The notes beneath the pieces were generated by a model. That model was not told the DNA's origin and ran no database searches. It saw nothing but the letters and a program-made list of their open reading frames with translations. From Advenella alkanexedens (GTDB lineage Bacteria > Pseudomonadota > Gammaproteobacteria > Burkholderiales > Burkholderiaceae_B): a stretch of 64,000 bases of DNA. The number at the start of each line of letters is the position of its first letter. Position 1 is the stretch's first letter. Both the position numbers and the translations under genes were made by a program. Below, piece by piece: positions 43,899 to 51,952 of this stretch. The stretch covers positions 62,001 to 126,000 of the forward strand of contig NZ_JAHSPR010000007.1 in the NCBI RefSeq assembly GCF_019132845.1, given 5' to 3'.

Positions 43899-44303
43899 AT
43901 GAATAAAGATATCAGGATTCTGATTGTTGATGATTTTCCGACCATGCGTCGTATTGTTAAAAACCTCTTGAAAGACTTGGGGTTTGAAAGCGTTGATGAG
44001 GCTGAGGATGGTGCGCAGGCGCTGGGTAAATTACGTAATGGCGTATCCGGTTATGATTTGGTGGTTTCCGACTGGAATATGCCTGTCATGGATGGGTTGA
44101 CCATGCTCAAGGAAATCCGGGCCGATGAAAAACTCAAACAGATTGCCGTCCTGATGGTGACAGCAGAAGCTAAAAGTGAAAACATTGTGAGCGCCGCCAA
44201 GGCGGGTGCAGACGGTTATGTCGTCAAACCCTTTACCGCAGCGACACTGGAAGAAAACCTGAATAAGGTGTTTGAGAAAGCCAAGCGTCGCATGGGCGCC
44301 TGA
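43899..44303 (+). CDS. cheY: Chemotaxis response regulator CheY
   Basis: CheY-P binds the flagellar switch and reverses rotation. This single receiver domain has 134 aa; the acidic pocket is Asp11/Asp12 with phospho-acceptor Asp58 ([12 protein letters not shown]), plus the TAEAKSENI segment and Lys in VVKPFTA. It is followed by its phosphatase gene cheZ after 51 bases. Confidence 0.97.
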   Translation: MNKDIRILIVDDFPTMRRIVKNLLKDLGFESVDEAEDGAQALGKLRNGVSGYDLVVSDWNMPVMDGLTMLKEIRADEKLKQIAVLMVTAEAKSENIVSAAKAGADGYVVKPFTAATLEENLNKVFEKAKRRMGA

Positions 44304-44354
44304 AAATGCCAAACACCGGATGGATCGTAATACAGTCTGAAAAGGATTAAAACA

Positions 44355-45029
44355 ATGACCGATTCAAAACAAGCCTTACCGGAAAACGGAAATACGGTGG
44401 ATGAAGCACCGGTGTATGACCGGATTGCCCATGTTACCCGTTTGTTGCGTGACAGCCTGCGTGAACTGGGTCTTGAACCTAGTGTTCAGGCGGCTGCCAA
44501 GGCCATGCCTGATGCCCAGTCCCGTATTCGATATATTACGTCCCTGACCGAAAAGGCCGCCAATGATGTGTTGAATAGCGCGGAATTGGCCCAATCCCAA
44601 CTGGGGCACCTGAAAGCGAGTGCCGTCAGCCTGTCTGAGGAACTGGTGCAGGCCATGCAGCCTGTTGAGCAGCCACAGGTCCAGTTGCCTGTGGAGCTGG
44701 CCAAAAATATCCAGGCCTTCCTGTCGGGTGTGAAAGAGGAAATCCGGCCGGTTGATACCGCCTTGATTGACATCATTACGGCTCAGGCTTTTCAGGATTT
44801 GACCGGCCAGGTGGCCAGCAAGTTGACGGTGCTGCTTGATCGCATCGAGCAGGAGCTGGTGCAGGTCCTGATTGAGTACATGCCCGAAAAATACAGTCAG
44901 GAAATGGATAAAGAAGCCCAGGCGGAAAACGCCTTGCTGAATGGTCCTGTTGTCGAGCATAAAGAAAACGGTGGAACCGTGCAAAACCAGCAGCAGGTGG
45001 ATGATTTGCTGGCCCAGCTGGGTTTTTGA
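44355..45029 (+). CDS. cheZ: CheY-P phosphatase CheZ
   Basis: CheZ dephosphorylates CheY. The 224-aa product has the long helical hairpin with the catalytic-Gln motif AQAFQDLTGQVASKL and the C-terminal CheY-binding helix QQQVDDLLAQLGF. A strong terminator follows, ending the motility/chemotaxis transcript that begins near motA. Confidence 0.95.
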   Translation: MTDSKQALPENGNTVDEAPVYDRIAHVTRLLRDSLRELGLEPSVQAAAKAMPDAQSRIRYITSLTEKAANDVLNSAELAQSQLGHLKASAVSLSEELVQAMQPVEQPQVQLPVELAKNIQAFLSGVKEEIRPVDTALIDIITAQAFQDLTGQVASKLTVLLDRIEQELVQVLIEYMPEKYSQEMDKEAQAENALLNGPVVEHKENGGTVQNQQQVDDLLAQLGF

Positions 45030-45048
45030 AGACCATTATGCTTTTTTA

Positions 45049-45090
45049 CCTGCCTTATCCTGGCCATAACAGGCATTAAGGCGGGTTTTT
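45049..45090 (+). terminator. Rho-independent terminator of the che operon
   Basis: CCTGCCTTA (45049-45057) pairs with TAAGGCGGG (45077-45085), with an inner CCTG/CAGG stem inside the loop, followed by TTTTT (45086-45090). It lies 20 bases after the cheZ stop. Confidence 0.85.
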
Positions 45091-45192
45091 CTTCCCTTAC
45101 TCTTCCAATTGCCGTGCGGTCAAACCCGTTACACTAGTGGCAGTTTAGAATGCGCTCATTCCGGATAGCGCCATTTAACCGTACCTACCAGC

Positions 45193-46350
45193 ATGGCAGA
45201 AGATAGCGACCTTGAAAAAACCGAAGCCGCTTCCCCGCAACGATTAAACAAAGCGCGGGAAGAGGGCCAGGTTGCGCGCTCGCGAGAGCTCAATACCTGC
45301 CTTATTTTGCTGGCGGGTGCCATGACACTTTGGGTCAGTGGCGGTTTTTTGTATGGGCGGCTGGTTTATATTATGCGAACCACCATGCACTTTGATTGGA
45401 CGCTCAAAAGTGCGGTAGAAAGCCTTGCGCCAACCATGCTGGACAGCTTTTTACATGCCCTGACAGGTTTGTTTCCCTTGTTTGTGATCTTGGTGGTGGT
45501 TGCCATCGGCTCGTCGGTGGCGCTGGGGGGGCTGGTTTTTTCAAGCAAGGCCCTTACCCCCAATTTTGGGCGCATGAATCTGTTTAAGGGACTGGGGCGC
45601 ATGGTGAGTGCCTCAACTTGGATTGAGTTGCTGAAAACCCTGCTGAAAGCGGCCTTGATCGGTGGCGTTGGGATAATGGTTATCAAATCGTATTTGCCAC
45701 AAATGCTCGCCCTGTCTCATTTGTCCCTGCCAATGGCATTGGCCAAAGGGCTGGGGATGGTTTTGTTTTGCTGCGCTACCATTATTGGCTCCTTGTTGCT
45801 GATTGCACTTATAGATGTGCCCTGGCAAATGTATTCACATGCCAAAAAACTGCGCATGAGTAAAGAAGAAGTCAAGCGTGAACATAAGGAAAACGAGGGT
45901 GATCCGCATATCAAGGGCCGAATTCGCCAGCAACAGCGTGAAATGGCACGTCATCGCATGATGAGCAGTATTCCCGATGCGGATGTGGTGGTTACCAACC
46001 CGACCCATTATGCTGTGGCACTTAAATATGAGCAGGACGGAGACCGCGCGCCACTGGTGATTGCCAAGGGTACCGGAGAAATTGCCCGTAAAATCCGTGA
46101 AATTGCCGCAGAAAATAATGTGGTGCAGCTGGAGGCGCCGGCATTGGCCCGCGCCCTGTATGCCAATGTCGAGCTGGAACAGCCCATTCCGGAAGCGCTG
46201 TTTGCTGCCGTTGCCCAAGTGCTGGCCTGGGTTTATCAATTACAGCAGTACCGGCAGGGAATGGCTGAGGAGCCGGATCGGCCCGTGAATTTACCGGTGC
46301 CGCCCGAGCTTGACCCGCAGTCCGGGCAAACGCAGACAACTGCGCGGTAA
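45193..46350 (+). CDS. flhB: Flagellar type III export protein FlhB
   Basis: FlhB is the export-gate component that switches specificity from hook to filament substrates. The N-terminal half has four membrane segments and the cytoplasmic half carries the autocleavage site NPTHY (in VVTNPTHYAVALKY). The length of 385 aa is normal, with a short disordered C-terminal end. ATG 45193 follows a 160-base intergenic region with the che terminator; flhA follows after 49 bases. Confidence 0.96.
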   Translation: MAEDSDLEKTEAASPQRLNKAREEGQVARSRELNTCLILLAGAMTLWVSGGFLYGRLVYIMRTTMHFDWTLKSAVESLAPTMLDSFLHALTGLFPLFVILVVVAIGSSVALGGLVFSSKALTPNFGRMNLFKGLGRMVSASTWIELLKTLLKAALIGGVGIMVIKSYLPQMLALSHLSLPMALAKGLGMVLFCCATIIGSLLLIALIDVPWQMYSHAKKLRMSKEEVKREHKENEGDPHIKGRIRQQQREMARHRMMSSIPDADVVVTNPTHYAVALKYEQDGDRAPLVIAKGTGEIARKIREIAAENNVVQLEAPALARALYANVELEQPIPEALFAAVAQVLAWVYQLQQYRQGMAEEPDRPVNLPVPPELDPQSGQTQTTAR

Positions 46351-46399
46351 AATGCCTCTTGATCCTGCAAAACCCTGAATGACCTAAATTATTGAGTAT

Positions 46400-48502
46400 A
46401 TGAACAGTTTTTTTTCCTCACTGAAATTGCATGCGGCAGACTCCAGAATGCTGGCCGGTCCGGTGCTGATTGTCATGGTGCTTGCCATGATGGTCCTGCC
46501 TTTGCCGCCGTTTTTACTGGATCTGTTTTTTACTTTTAACATTGCCTTGTCCATCATGATTCTTCTGGTGGCCATGTTTACCAAAAAACCGCTGGATTTT
46601 GCCGCATTTCCATCGGTCCTGTTATTTGCTACGCTACTGCGTCTGTCACTGAACGTGGCGTCCACCCGTGTAGTTTTGTTGCATGGGCATACCGGGCCCG
46701 ATGCCGCCGGTCAGGTTATTGAGGCATTTGGTCACTTTCTGGTGGGTGGAAACTTTGCTGTTGGTATTGTTGTTTTTGCCATTCTGGTCCTGATCAACTT
46801 TGTGGTCATTACCAAGGGTGCGGGCCGGATTGCCGAAGTGGGTGCCCGTTTTACGCTGGATGCCATGCCCGGTAAGCAAATGGCGATTGATGCCGACCTG
46901 AATGCCGGCCTGATTGCCGAGGATGATGCGCGCCGAAGAAGGGCGGAAGTGGCACAGGAAGCGGAGTTTTACGGTGCCATGGATGGTGCCAGTAAATTTG
47001 TGCGTGGTGATGCCATTGCCGGCCTGATTATTATGGTGGTCAGTATTGTGGGCGGGCTGCTGGTAGGTGTTATGCAGCACGATCTCAGTTTTAGTGAAGC
47101 CGGTCAGGTGTATACCTTGCTGACGATTGGAGATGGTCTGGTTGGACAAATTCCCGCACTCATCATTTCAACCGCGGCGGGTGTGGTGGTGTCGCGTGTG
47201 GCGAATAACCAGGACGTTGGCCAGCAAATGATGGGCCAGCTGTTTTCCAACCCGATGGTGCTTTATATTACGGCAGGCATTATTGGCATTATGGGCATGA
47301 TTCCCAATATGCCGCATGTTGCCTTTTTGTCACTGGCCGGTTTCTTTGCTTATTTGGGCTATCGGATACAGAAAAAGAATGAGGCACTTGCCATGCAGGG
47401 ACCTGTCCAGGAAGTCGAGGCCACGCCTGCGGATACCGCTGCCAAGGAAGCCCGCTGGGATGATGTGACCCTGGTGGAGCCCTTTGCCATGGAAGTGGGT
47501 TATCGCCTGATTAGTCTGGTTGACCAGGAGCAGGGGGGAGAATTGATTTCCCGTATCCGTAGTTTGCGTAAACAGTTTGCCCAGAATATGGGTTTTCTGC
47601 CACCTGTCGTACACATTCGGGACAATCTGGAGTTGCACCCCAGTGAGTACCGTATTTTGCTGTCTGGCGTTGAAATTGGTAAAGGTCAGGTTCAGCCCGG
47701 TAAATGGCTGGCGATTGATCCGGGTGGGGTGGAGTTTGAGCTGACCGAAGGTGAAAAAACCACTGACCCCACCTTTGGACTGACCGCGTACTGGGTGAGC
47801 GAGGATGTGCGTGAGCGGGCTCAGGTAATGGGCTATACCGTGGTAGATGCCAGTACGGTGATTGCGACCCATATTAACCAGTTGCTGACACGGCACGCGG
47901 CACATTTGCTGGGCCGTCAGGAAGTGCAGCAATTGCTTGAGCATATTGGTAAGGAAGAGCCCAAGCTGGTTGAGGATTTTGTGCCCAAGGCGGTGTCCCT
48001 GACGACCTTGCATAATGTATTGCGAGGTCTGTTGAGCGAAGGGGTGTCTATCCGGGACATGCGTACCATTGTTGAAGTGCTGACCGAGTGGGGGCCTATT
48101 TTGAGTGGGCAGACCCAGCCAGGTATGATGATAAATATAGAGGAATTGATTGCGCGGGTGCGCACGGCACTGGGCAGGGCCATTACTCAGCAGTGTTTTG
48201 GGGATGCGGTCGAGTGTAATGTGATTGGTCTGGCACCCCAGTTGACACAGGTCCTGACGCAGGCCCTGACCACGAGTGGTTCACTGGAGCCGGGTCTGGC
48301 CGATAACCTGCATACGGAAACTGAACTGGCCCTGCAAAAGCAAACCGTTCACAACTTGCCACCGGTCCTGGTGGTGCCACCGGTATTGCGTGCTTCACTG
48401 GCCAAGTTGTTCAGGTATGGATTTCCGCAGTTGACCGTGCTCTCAAATACGGAAATTCCCGAAGAACGGTACCTGAAAGTGACGTCGGTAATTGGTGGCT
48501 GA
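46400..48502 (+). CDS. flhA: Flagellar type III export protein FlhA
   Basis: FlhA forms the nonameric export gate and docks chaperone–substrate complexes. The 700-aa product has eight N-terminal hydrophobic segments (LSIMILLVAMF; AVGIVVFAILVLINFVVITKG), the FHIPEP-type motif region VGARFTLDAMPGKQMAIDAD, and a large cytoplasmic domain from about 330. It converges on flgN with a 26-base gap and no obvious terminator. No flhF or flhG gene follows. Confidence 0.96.
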   Translation: MNSFFSSLKLHAADSRMLAGPVLIVMVLAMMVLPLPPFLLDLFFTFNIALSIMILLVAMFTKKPLDFAAFPSVLLFATLLRLSLNVASTRVVLLHGHTGPDAAGQVIEAFGHFLVGGNFAVGIVVFAILVLINFVVITKGAGRIAEVGARFTLDAMPGKQMAIDADLNAGLIAEDDARRRRAEVAQEAEFYGAMDGASKFVRGDAIAGLIIMVVSIVGGLLVGVMQHDLSFSEAGQVYTLLTIGDGLVGQIPALIISTAAGVVVSRVANNQDVGQQMMGQLFSNPMVLYITAGIIGIMGMIPNMPHVAFLSLAGFFAYLGYRIQKKNEALAMQGPVQEVEATPADTAAKEARWDDVTLVEPFAMEVGYRLISLVDQEQGGELISRIRSLRKQFAQNMGFLPPVVHIRDNLELHPSEYRILLSGVEIGKGQVQPGKWLAIDPGGVEFELTEGEKTTDPTFGLTAYWVSEDVRERAQVMGYTVVDASTVIATHINQLLTRHAAHLLGRQEVQQLLEHIGKEEPKLVEDFVPKAVSLTTLHNVLRGLLSEGVSIRDMRTIVEVLTEWGPILSGQTQPGMMINIEELIARVRTALGRAITQQCFGDAVECNVIGLAPQLTQVLTQALTTSGSLEPGLADNLHTETELALQKQTVHNLPPVLVVPPVLRASLAKLFRYGFPQLTVLSNTEIPEERYLKVTSVIGG

Positions 48503-48528
48503 TATGGGCCAGGTTCAGGCCTATGGAT

Positions 48529-49035
48529 TTAAGCGCTTGCCAGAGGTTTGCCGGTACTGACCGGCTTGCGCATGCCCTTGTCATCATAGGTGTGTTGCAC
48601 GCCTGCGGCACGGTTAAGGGAGTCAAGGGCATCCTGGTTGTATTTCAGGTAGCTGTGAATCATGATGGCATTGCTTTCATTCAGGCTTTTTGCCTGTGAA
48701 ACAAGCTCGTTATAGTTGTTCCATTGTTTGGCCAGATCGCCCTGTTGTTGCGGGTCAAGCTTGTCAATGACAGCTGACAGGCTATTTTGTGTATCTGAAA
48801 CTGGAAAGCGGGACTGAACCAACTGCATCCTTACTTTGTAGGAAGCTTCCAGTTGTTGGCCAATTTGCCATTTTTTTTGTGCCAGCTCACGCAAGGGTTC
48901 GGGCGAGCTGAATGCCATGAGCGCTGCGCATTCATCATTCAGGACTTGCAAAAACTGTTTTGCAATTTCTGTTTCCAGCACAAGCTGTTCCAGGATTTGG
49001 CGGGACAGGGTAGATGAATTGTTATGGACGGTCAT
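48529..49035 (-). CDS. flgN: Flagellar export chaperone FlgN
   Basis: FlgN is the chaperone for FlgK and FlgL. The product (168 aa from ATG 49035; a TTG at 49041 is less likely) is helical with the FlgN-like pattern, a coiled coil through LETEIAKQFLQVLNDECAAL, and NAIMIHSYLKYNQDAL near the end. Assignment is helped by its place directly after flgM in the flgA–flgM–flgN order. Confidence 0.85.
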   Translation of the reverse strand: MTVHNNSSTLSRQILEQLVLETEIAKQFLQVLNDECAALMAFSSPEPLRELAQKKWQIGQQLEASYKVRMQLVQSRFPVSDTQNSLSAVIDKLDPQQQGDLAKQWNNYNELVSQAKSLNESNAIMIHSYLKYNQDALDSLNRAAGVQHTYDDKGMRKPVSTGKPLASA

Positions 49036-49048
49036 GGGCAAAAAGTGA

Positions 49049-49336
49049 TTAACTCAGTATGTCAATGGCATCTTGTAAAATGCCTTCGGCAATACGTGTG
49101 GGGTTGATATTAAGCGTGCCATTGGCCAATGCCTGGCGAATAGCCTGCACGCGCTCAAGGTCGACATCATTTTCCGGGCTGGTAAGGTCACGGGCAACCG
49201 GGCTTAAATCCACCTTGGTGCTGCTGTCGGGTTGTACGGCGGCCGGTGTACTGGCGGACGCGGGCGTACCTTGACGGGAAGCGGGTTTGGTAGAAACCGC
49301 CGTTGTATGATATAGCGAAGCGGGAGAAATTTTCAT
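49049..49336 (-). CDS. flgM: Anti-sigma-28 factor FlgM
   Basis: FlgM holds FliA inactive until the hook is finished, then is exported. The product (95 aa from ATG 49336, GAAG site 9 bases upstream) has a disordered Ser/Thr/Ala-rich N-terminal half and the conserved C-terminal sigma-binding helices (DLERVQAIRQALANGTLNIN, PTRIAEGILQDA). The frame is open to 49378 without similarity. Sigma-28-like promoter motifs lie 73-99 bases upstream. Confidence 0.92.
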   Translation of the reverse strand: MKISPASLYHTTAVSTKPASRQGTPASASTPAAVQPDSSTKVDLSPVARDLTSPENDVDLERVQAIRQALANGTLNINPTRIAEGILQDAIDILS

Positions 49337-49408
49337 GGTCATGATCTTCGGGTCTGCCAAGAGGGTAAAAACCACCATGACAGCACTAAAACAGTTGGCT
49401 TATCGGTA

Positions 49409-49435
49409 TTAACGGATGGATTTTTGAAAACTTTA
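49409..49435 (-). promoter_or_regulatory. Sigma-28 type promoter(s) for flgM
   Basis: On the − strand, TAAAGTTT (49428-49435) is followed after 11 bases by TCCGTTAA (49409-49416), matching the extended flagellar consensus TAAAGTTT-N11-GCCGATAA at 14 of 16 positions. An overlapping second candidate is CAAA (49423-49426), 15 bases, ACCGATAA (49400-49407). Confidence 0.7.
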
Positions 49436-49499
49436 GCCAAAGAGCAATTTTTTCTGCCGTTAATGCGTTGATTATAAGCCAGGGTTGCCATCATGCTGC

Positions 49500-50234
49500 C
49501 TAAAAAAGCACATTAACCGTGTTGGCATTAATAACCGTTCCCATGATGACCTTGCCGGAACTGGTTTTAACCTGGATGCTGCCACCCACGTCTGCCGTGG
49601 TAAGGGCCTCTCCCTGCTGGGTAACGGTAAGGGCGCCTTGCCTTACCTGAAGTCGCACTGGCTGTCCTTTGCTGATGGATTGCGGGCTGCGAAGCATGTT
49701 TAGCTTAATGGGGCGACCGGCCGGAATACGTGTAGTGGCAATATGCCCCAGTAATTGTTCGGGGCTTGTGCGGGAGCTTGCCTGCAACTTCAGCAGATCA
49801 CCCTGTTTTTCTTCAATATGGTTGGGCATGAGGGTTTGCCCGATATCGATGTTTTGGGCGGCAACGTAATAATTGCCTTCAATTGAAAGCGAGGCACGCA
49901 AGTATTCGGTTTTTCCTGAATCCATGCAGCGAATGCCTACGGACATTGAGGAGCGTAAGGTGCCTTTGTTGGGCAGGAAATACACCCGGTCATGGCAGCT
50001 TTCAAATGATTGGGCCTTTGGTACGCTGACATTGATAGTGGGGATGCCATCAAGTGTGGAAGCCTGTTCGGCAAGATAGTCTTCCGTTTCCTGCATGATG
50101 GCCTGCTGCAGCCCGGATATCTCATTGGCATGAGAAGCGCTGCACAAGGCAGCCAGGCAAAACAGGACCAGGCCGAGTGTTTTAAGGCCGGATCCAAATA
50201 ATTTTGTGCGAACCAAAGTCATTATCTTGTTCAT
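49500..50234 (-). CDS. flgA: Flagellar basal body P-ring assembly chaperone FlgA
   Basis: FlgA is a periplasmic chaperone for P-ring formation by FlgI. The 244-aa product has a Sec signal peptide (hydrophobic GLVLFCLAALCSA, ending near SHA) and the SAF-like C-terminal domain with LMPNHIEEKQGDLLKL, TTRIPAGRPIKLNMLRSP and VNANTVNVLF at the very end. It is divergent from flgB, with 153 bases between them. Confidence 0.93.
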   Translation of the reverse strand: MNKIMTLVRTKLFGSGLKTLGLVLFCLAALCSASHANEISGLQQAIMQETEDYLAEQASTLDGIPTINVSVPKAQSFESCHDRVYFLPNKGTLRSSMSVGIRCMDSGKTEYLRASLSIEGNYYVAAQNIDIGQTLMPNHIEEKQGDLLKLQASSRTSPEQLLGHIATTRIPAGRPIKLNMLRSPQSISKGQPVRLQVRQGALTVTQQGEALTTADVGGSIQVKTSSGKVIMGTVINANTVNVLF

Positions 50235-50323
50235 AAGTTGAATTCTATCTTGGGGCCGTATTTTTGATTAGCCTGAATTAAGCAGGAAAACCCCTGTTTA
50301 CCTTTCCTTTGTATTGCCTTCGG

Positions 50324-50363
50324 ATGGCTTAACATATTGACTGTAATGGCTTAATTGTATGTT
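50324..50363 (+). promoter_or_regulatory. Probable flgB operon promoter with a direct repeat
   Basis: ATGGCTTAA occurs at 50324-50332 and again at 50346-50354, exactly 22 bases (two helical turns) apart. Between and beyond lie TTGACT (50337-50342) and TATGTT (50358-50363) with a 15-base spacer. This looks like an activator-dependent promoter, FlhDC being the natural candidate; that is inference. Confidence 0.45.
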
Positions 50364-50387
50364 GCGTTAGCAGCAGGAACAGGCACT

Positions 50388-50795
50388 ATGGACAGGATTG
50401 GTAACGAATTCAAATTTTTGCAGACCGCAGTCGGTTTGCGCCAGCAGCGGATGGAATTGCTTTCCACCAACATTGCCAACGCGGATACGCCCAATTACAA
50501 GGCGCGCGACTTCAGTTTCAAGGAAGTGCTTGCACAGGCAAGCGAAGCGCAAAAAGGCCTGGGTGACACGCAGCTTACCCTGACCTCGGCACGTCATATT
50601 CCGGCAGCGGCAATGGGGCCTTTGCAGTTCTCGCCCCAATATCGTCTGCCAACGCAAAACAGCCTGGATGGCAATACGGTTGAAATGGATATGGAACGCG
50701 TGGCTTTTGCGGATAATACCATGCAATACCAGGCCACCCTGACGCTTTTGAACGGCAAGATTAAATCCATGTTGTCCGCTTTGCAGCCTAATTAA
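50388..50795 (+). CDS. flgB: Flagellar proximal rod protein FlgB
   Basis: FlgB is the first rod subunit. ATG 50388 gives 135 aa; the open frame back to 50355 starts at TTG without similarity. The N-terminal rod motif LLSTNIANADTPNYKARDF is clear, and the C-terminal helix ends NGKIKSMLSALQPN. It begins the operon flgBCDEFGHIJ. Confidence 0.96.
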   Translation: MDRIGNEFKFLQTAVGLRQQRMELLSTNIANADTPNYKARDFSFKEVLAQASEAQKGLGDTQLTLTSARHIPAAAMGPLQFSPQYRLPTQNSLDGNTVEMDMERVAFADNTMQYQATLTLLNGKIKSMLSALQPN

Positions 50796-50810
50796 TGGGA
50801 AGGAAATAGA

Positions 50811-51230
50811 ATGTCTGACATGATGAGTATTTTCAGCATTGCGGGTTCGGCACTGAATGCGGGTTCGCAGCGCATGAACGTGACGGCCAGCAATATTGCG
50901 AATGCCGATAGCGTGGCTGGGCCCAATGGGCAGCCTTACAAAGCCAAGCAGGTGGTTTTTAAAATGCAGCCGCTGGGCAATGCTTTCAGTCAGTATCCGA
51001 TTGGGGGCGTGCAGGTCAGTAATGTGGTTGAAAGCCAGGCGCCCATGCGCTTGCAATATGATCCGCAAAGCCCTTATGCAGACAATAATGGTTATGTCAC
51101 GCTACCCAATGTTGATGTTGTGGGTGAAACGGTCAACATGATTGCGGCAGCCCGTTCTTACCAGGCCAATGTGGAAGTGATCAATACGGCCAAGACGATC
51201 ATGATGAAAACACTGACTCTTGGTCAGTAA
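50811..51230 (+). CDS. flgC: Flagellar proximal rod protein FlgC
   Basis: FlgC is a rod subunit of 139 aa. It shows the rod signature [20 protein letters not shown] near the N-terminus and the C-terminal [20 protein letters not shown] helix. It is 15 bases after flgB and 17 before flgD. Confidence 0.96.
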   Translation: MSDMMSIFSIAGSALNAGSQRMNVTASNIANADSVAGPNGQPYKAKQVVFKMQPLGNAFSQYPIGGVQVSNVVESQAPMRLQYDPQSPYADNNGYVTLPNVDVVGETVNMIAAARSYQANVEVINTAKTIMMKTLTLGQ

Positions 51231-51247
51231 AAGGAAAAAGGCAACTT

Positions 51248-51922
51248 ATGACTATCATCAATCCAACCAGCGGTGCCAGTTCCCTGAGCGGTGGCGCAAG
51301 CAGCCTGGGCACAAGCAGTATCGCAGAAACACAAGAGCAGTTCCTGACCTTGCTGGTAACTCAGTTGCGTAACCAGGATCCCCTGAACCCCATGGACAAT
51401 GCCGGCATTACGTCGCAGCTGGCCCAGCTGTCTACCGTAAGTGGTATAGAAAAGCTTAACCAGACCGTTCTGGCCCTTACCGGCCAGCTGGATGTGTCGC
51501 AGTCAATGCAGGCTTCAAACCTGATCGGCCGCCATGTATTGGTGCCCGGTGAAGCCATCAAGCTGGGTGAAAGTGGTGTGGCCACCCCTTTTGGGGTTGA
51601 CCTGATGGGTGCAGCCGCCAGCCTGAAAGTGGAAATTGTGGATGCCGCCGGCAATCCGGTACGCACCTTCGATTTGGGGCCCCAGAATGTGGATGTCATT
51701 TCCATGCAGTGGGATGGTCTGGGCGATAATGGTACGCAGGCACCGGCGGGCAAATACACGGTTCGTGTAACGGCTCTTGATGCGGCCAATAGTTCCGTTC
51801 CTGCCGAGGCATTGCAATATGGGCAGGTACAAAGTGTTTCTTACAGCACCGAAGGCATGAAAATGGACTTGGGGCTGACCGGTCGTTACGCGCTGACTGA
51901 TCTGCGTAAAGTAATGAACTGA
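51248..51922 (+). CDS. flgD: Flagellar hook capping protein FlgD
   Basis: FlgD caps the growing hook and is then discarded. The 224-aa product has the N-terminal conserved segment ETQEQFLTLLVTQLRNQDPL and NPMDNAGITSQLAQLSTVSG, followed by beta-domains (FLG/Ig-like; RTFDLGPQNVDVISMQWDG). The length is normal. Confidence 0.95.
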   Translation: MTIINPTSGASSLSGGASSLGTSSIAETQEQFLTLLVTQLRNQDPLNPMDNAGITSQLAQLSTVSGIEKLNQTVLALTGQLDVSQSMQASNLIGRHVLVPGEAIKLGESGVATPFGVDLMGAAASLKVEIVDAAGNPVRTFDLGPQNVDVISMQWDGLGDNGTQAPAGKYTVRVTALDAANSSVPAEALQYGQVQSVSYSTEGMKMDLGLTGRYALTDLRKVMN

Positions 51923-51952
51923 AGATTAATTTTTTATAAGTGATTTTTTATC

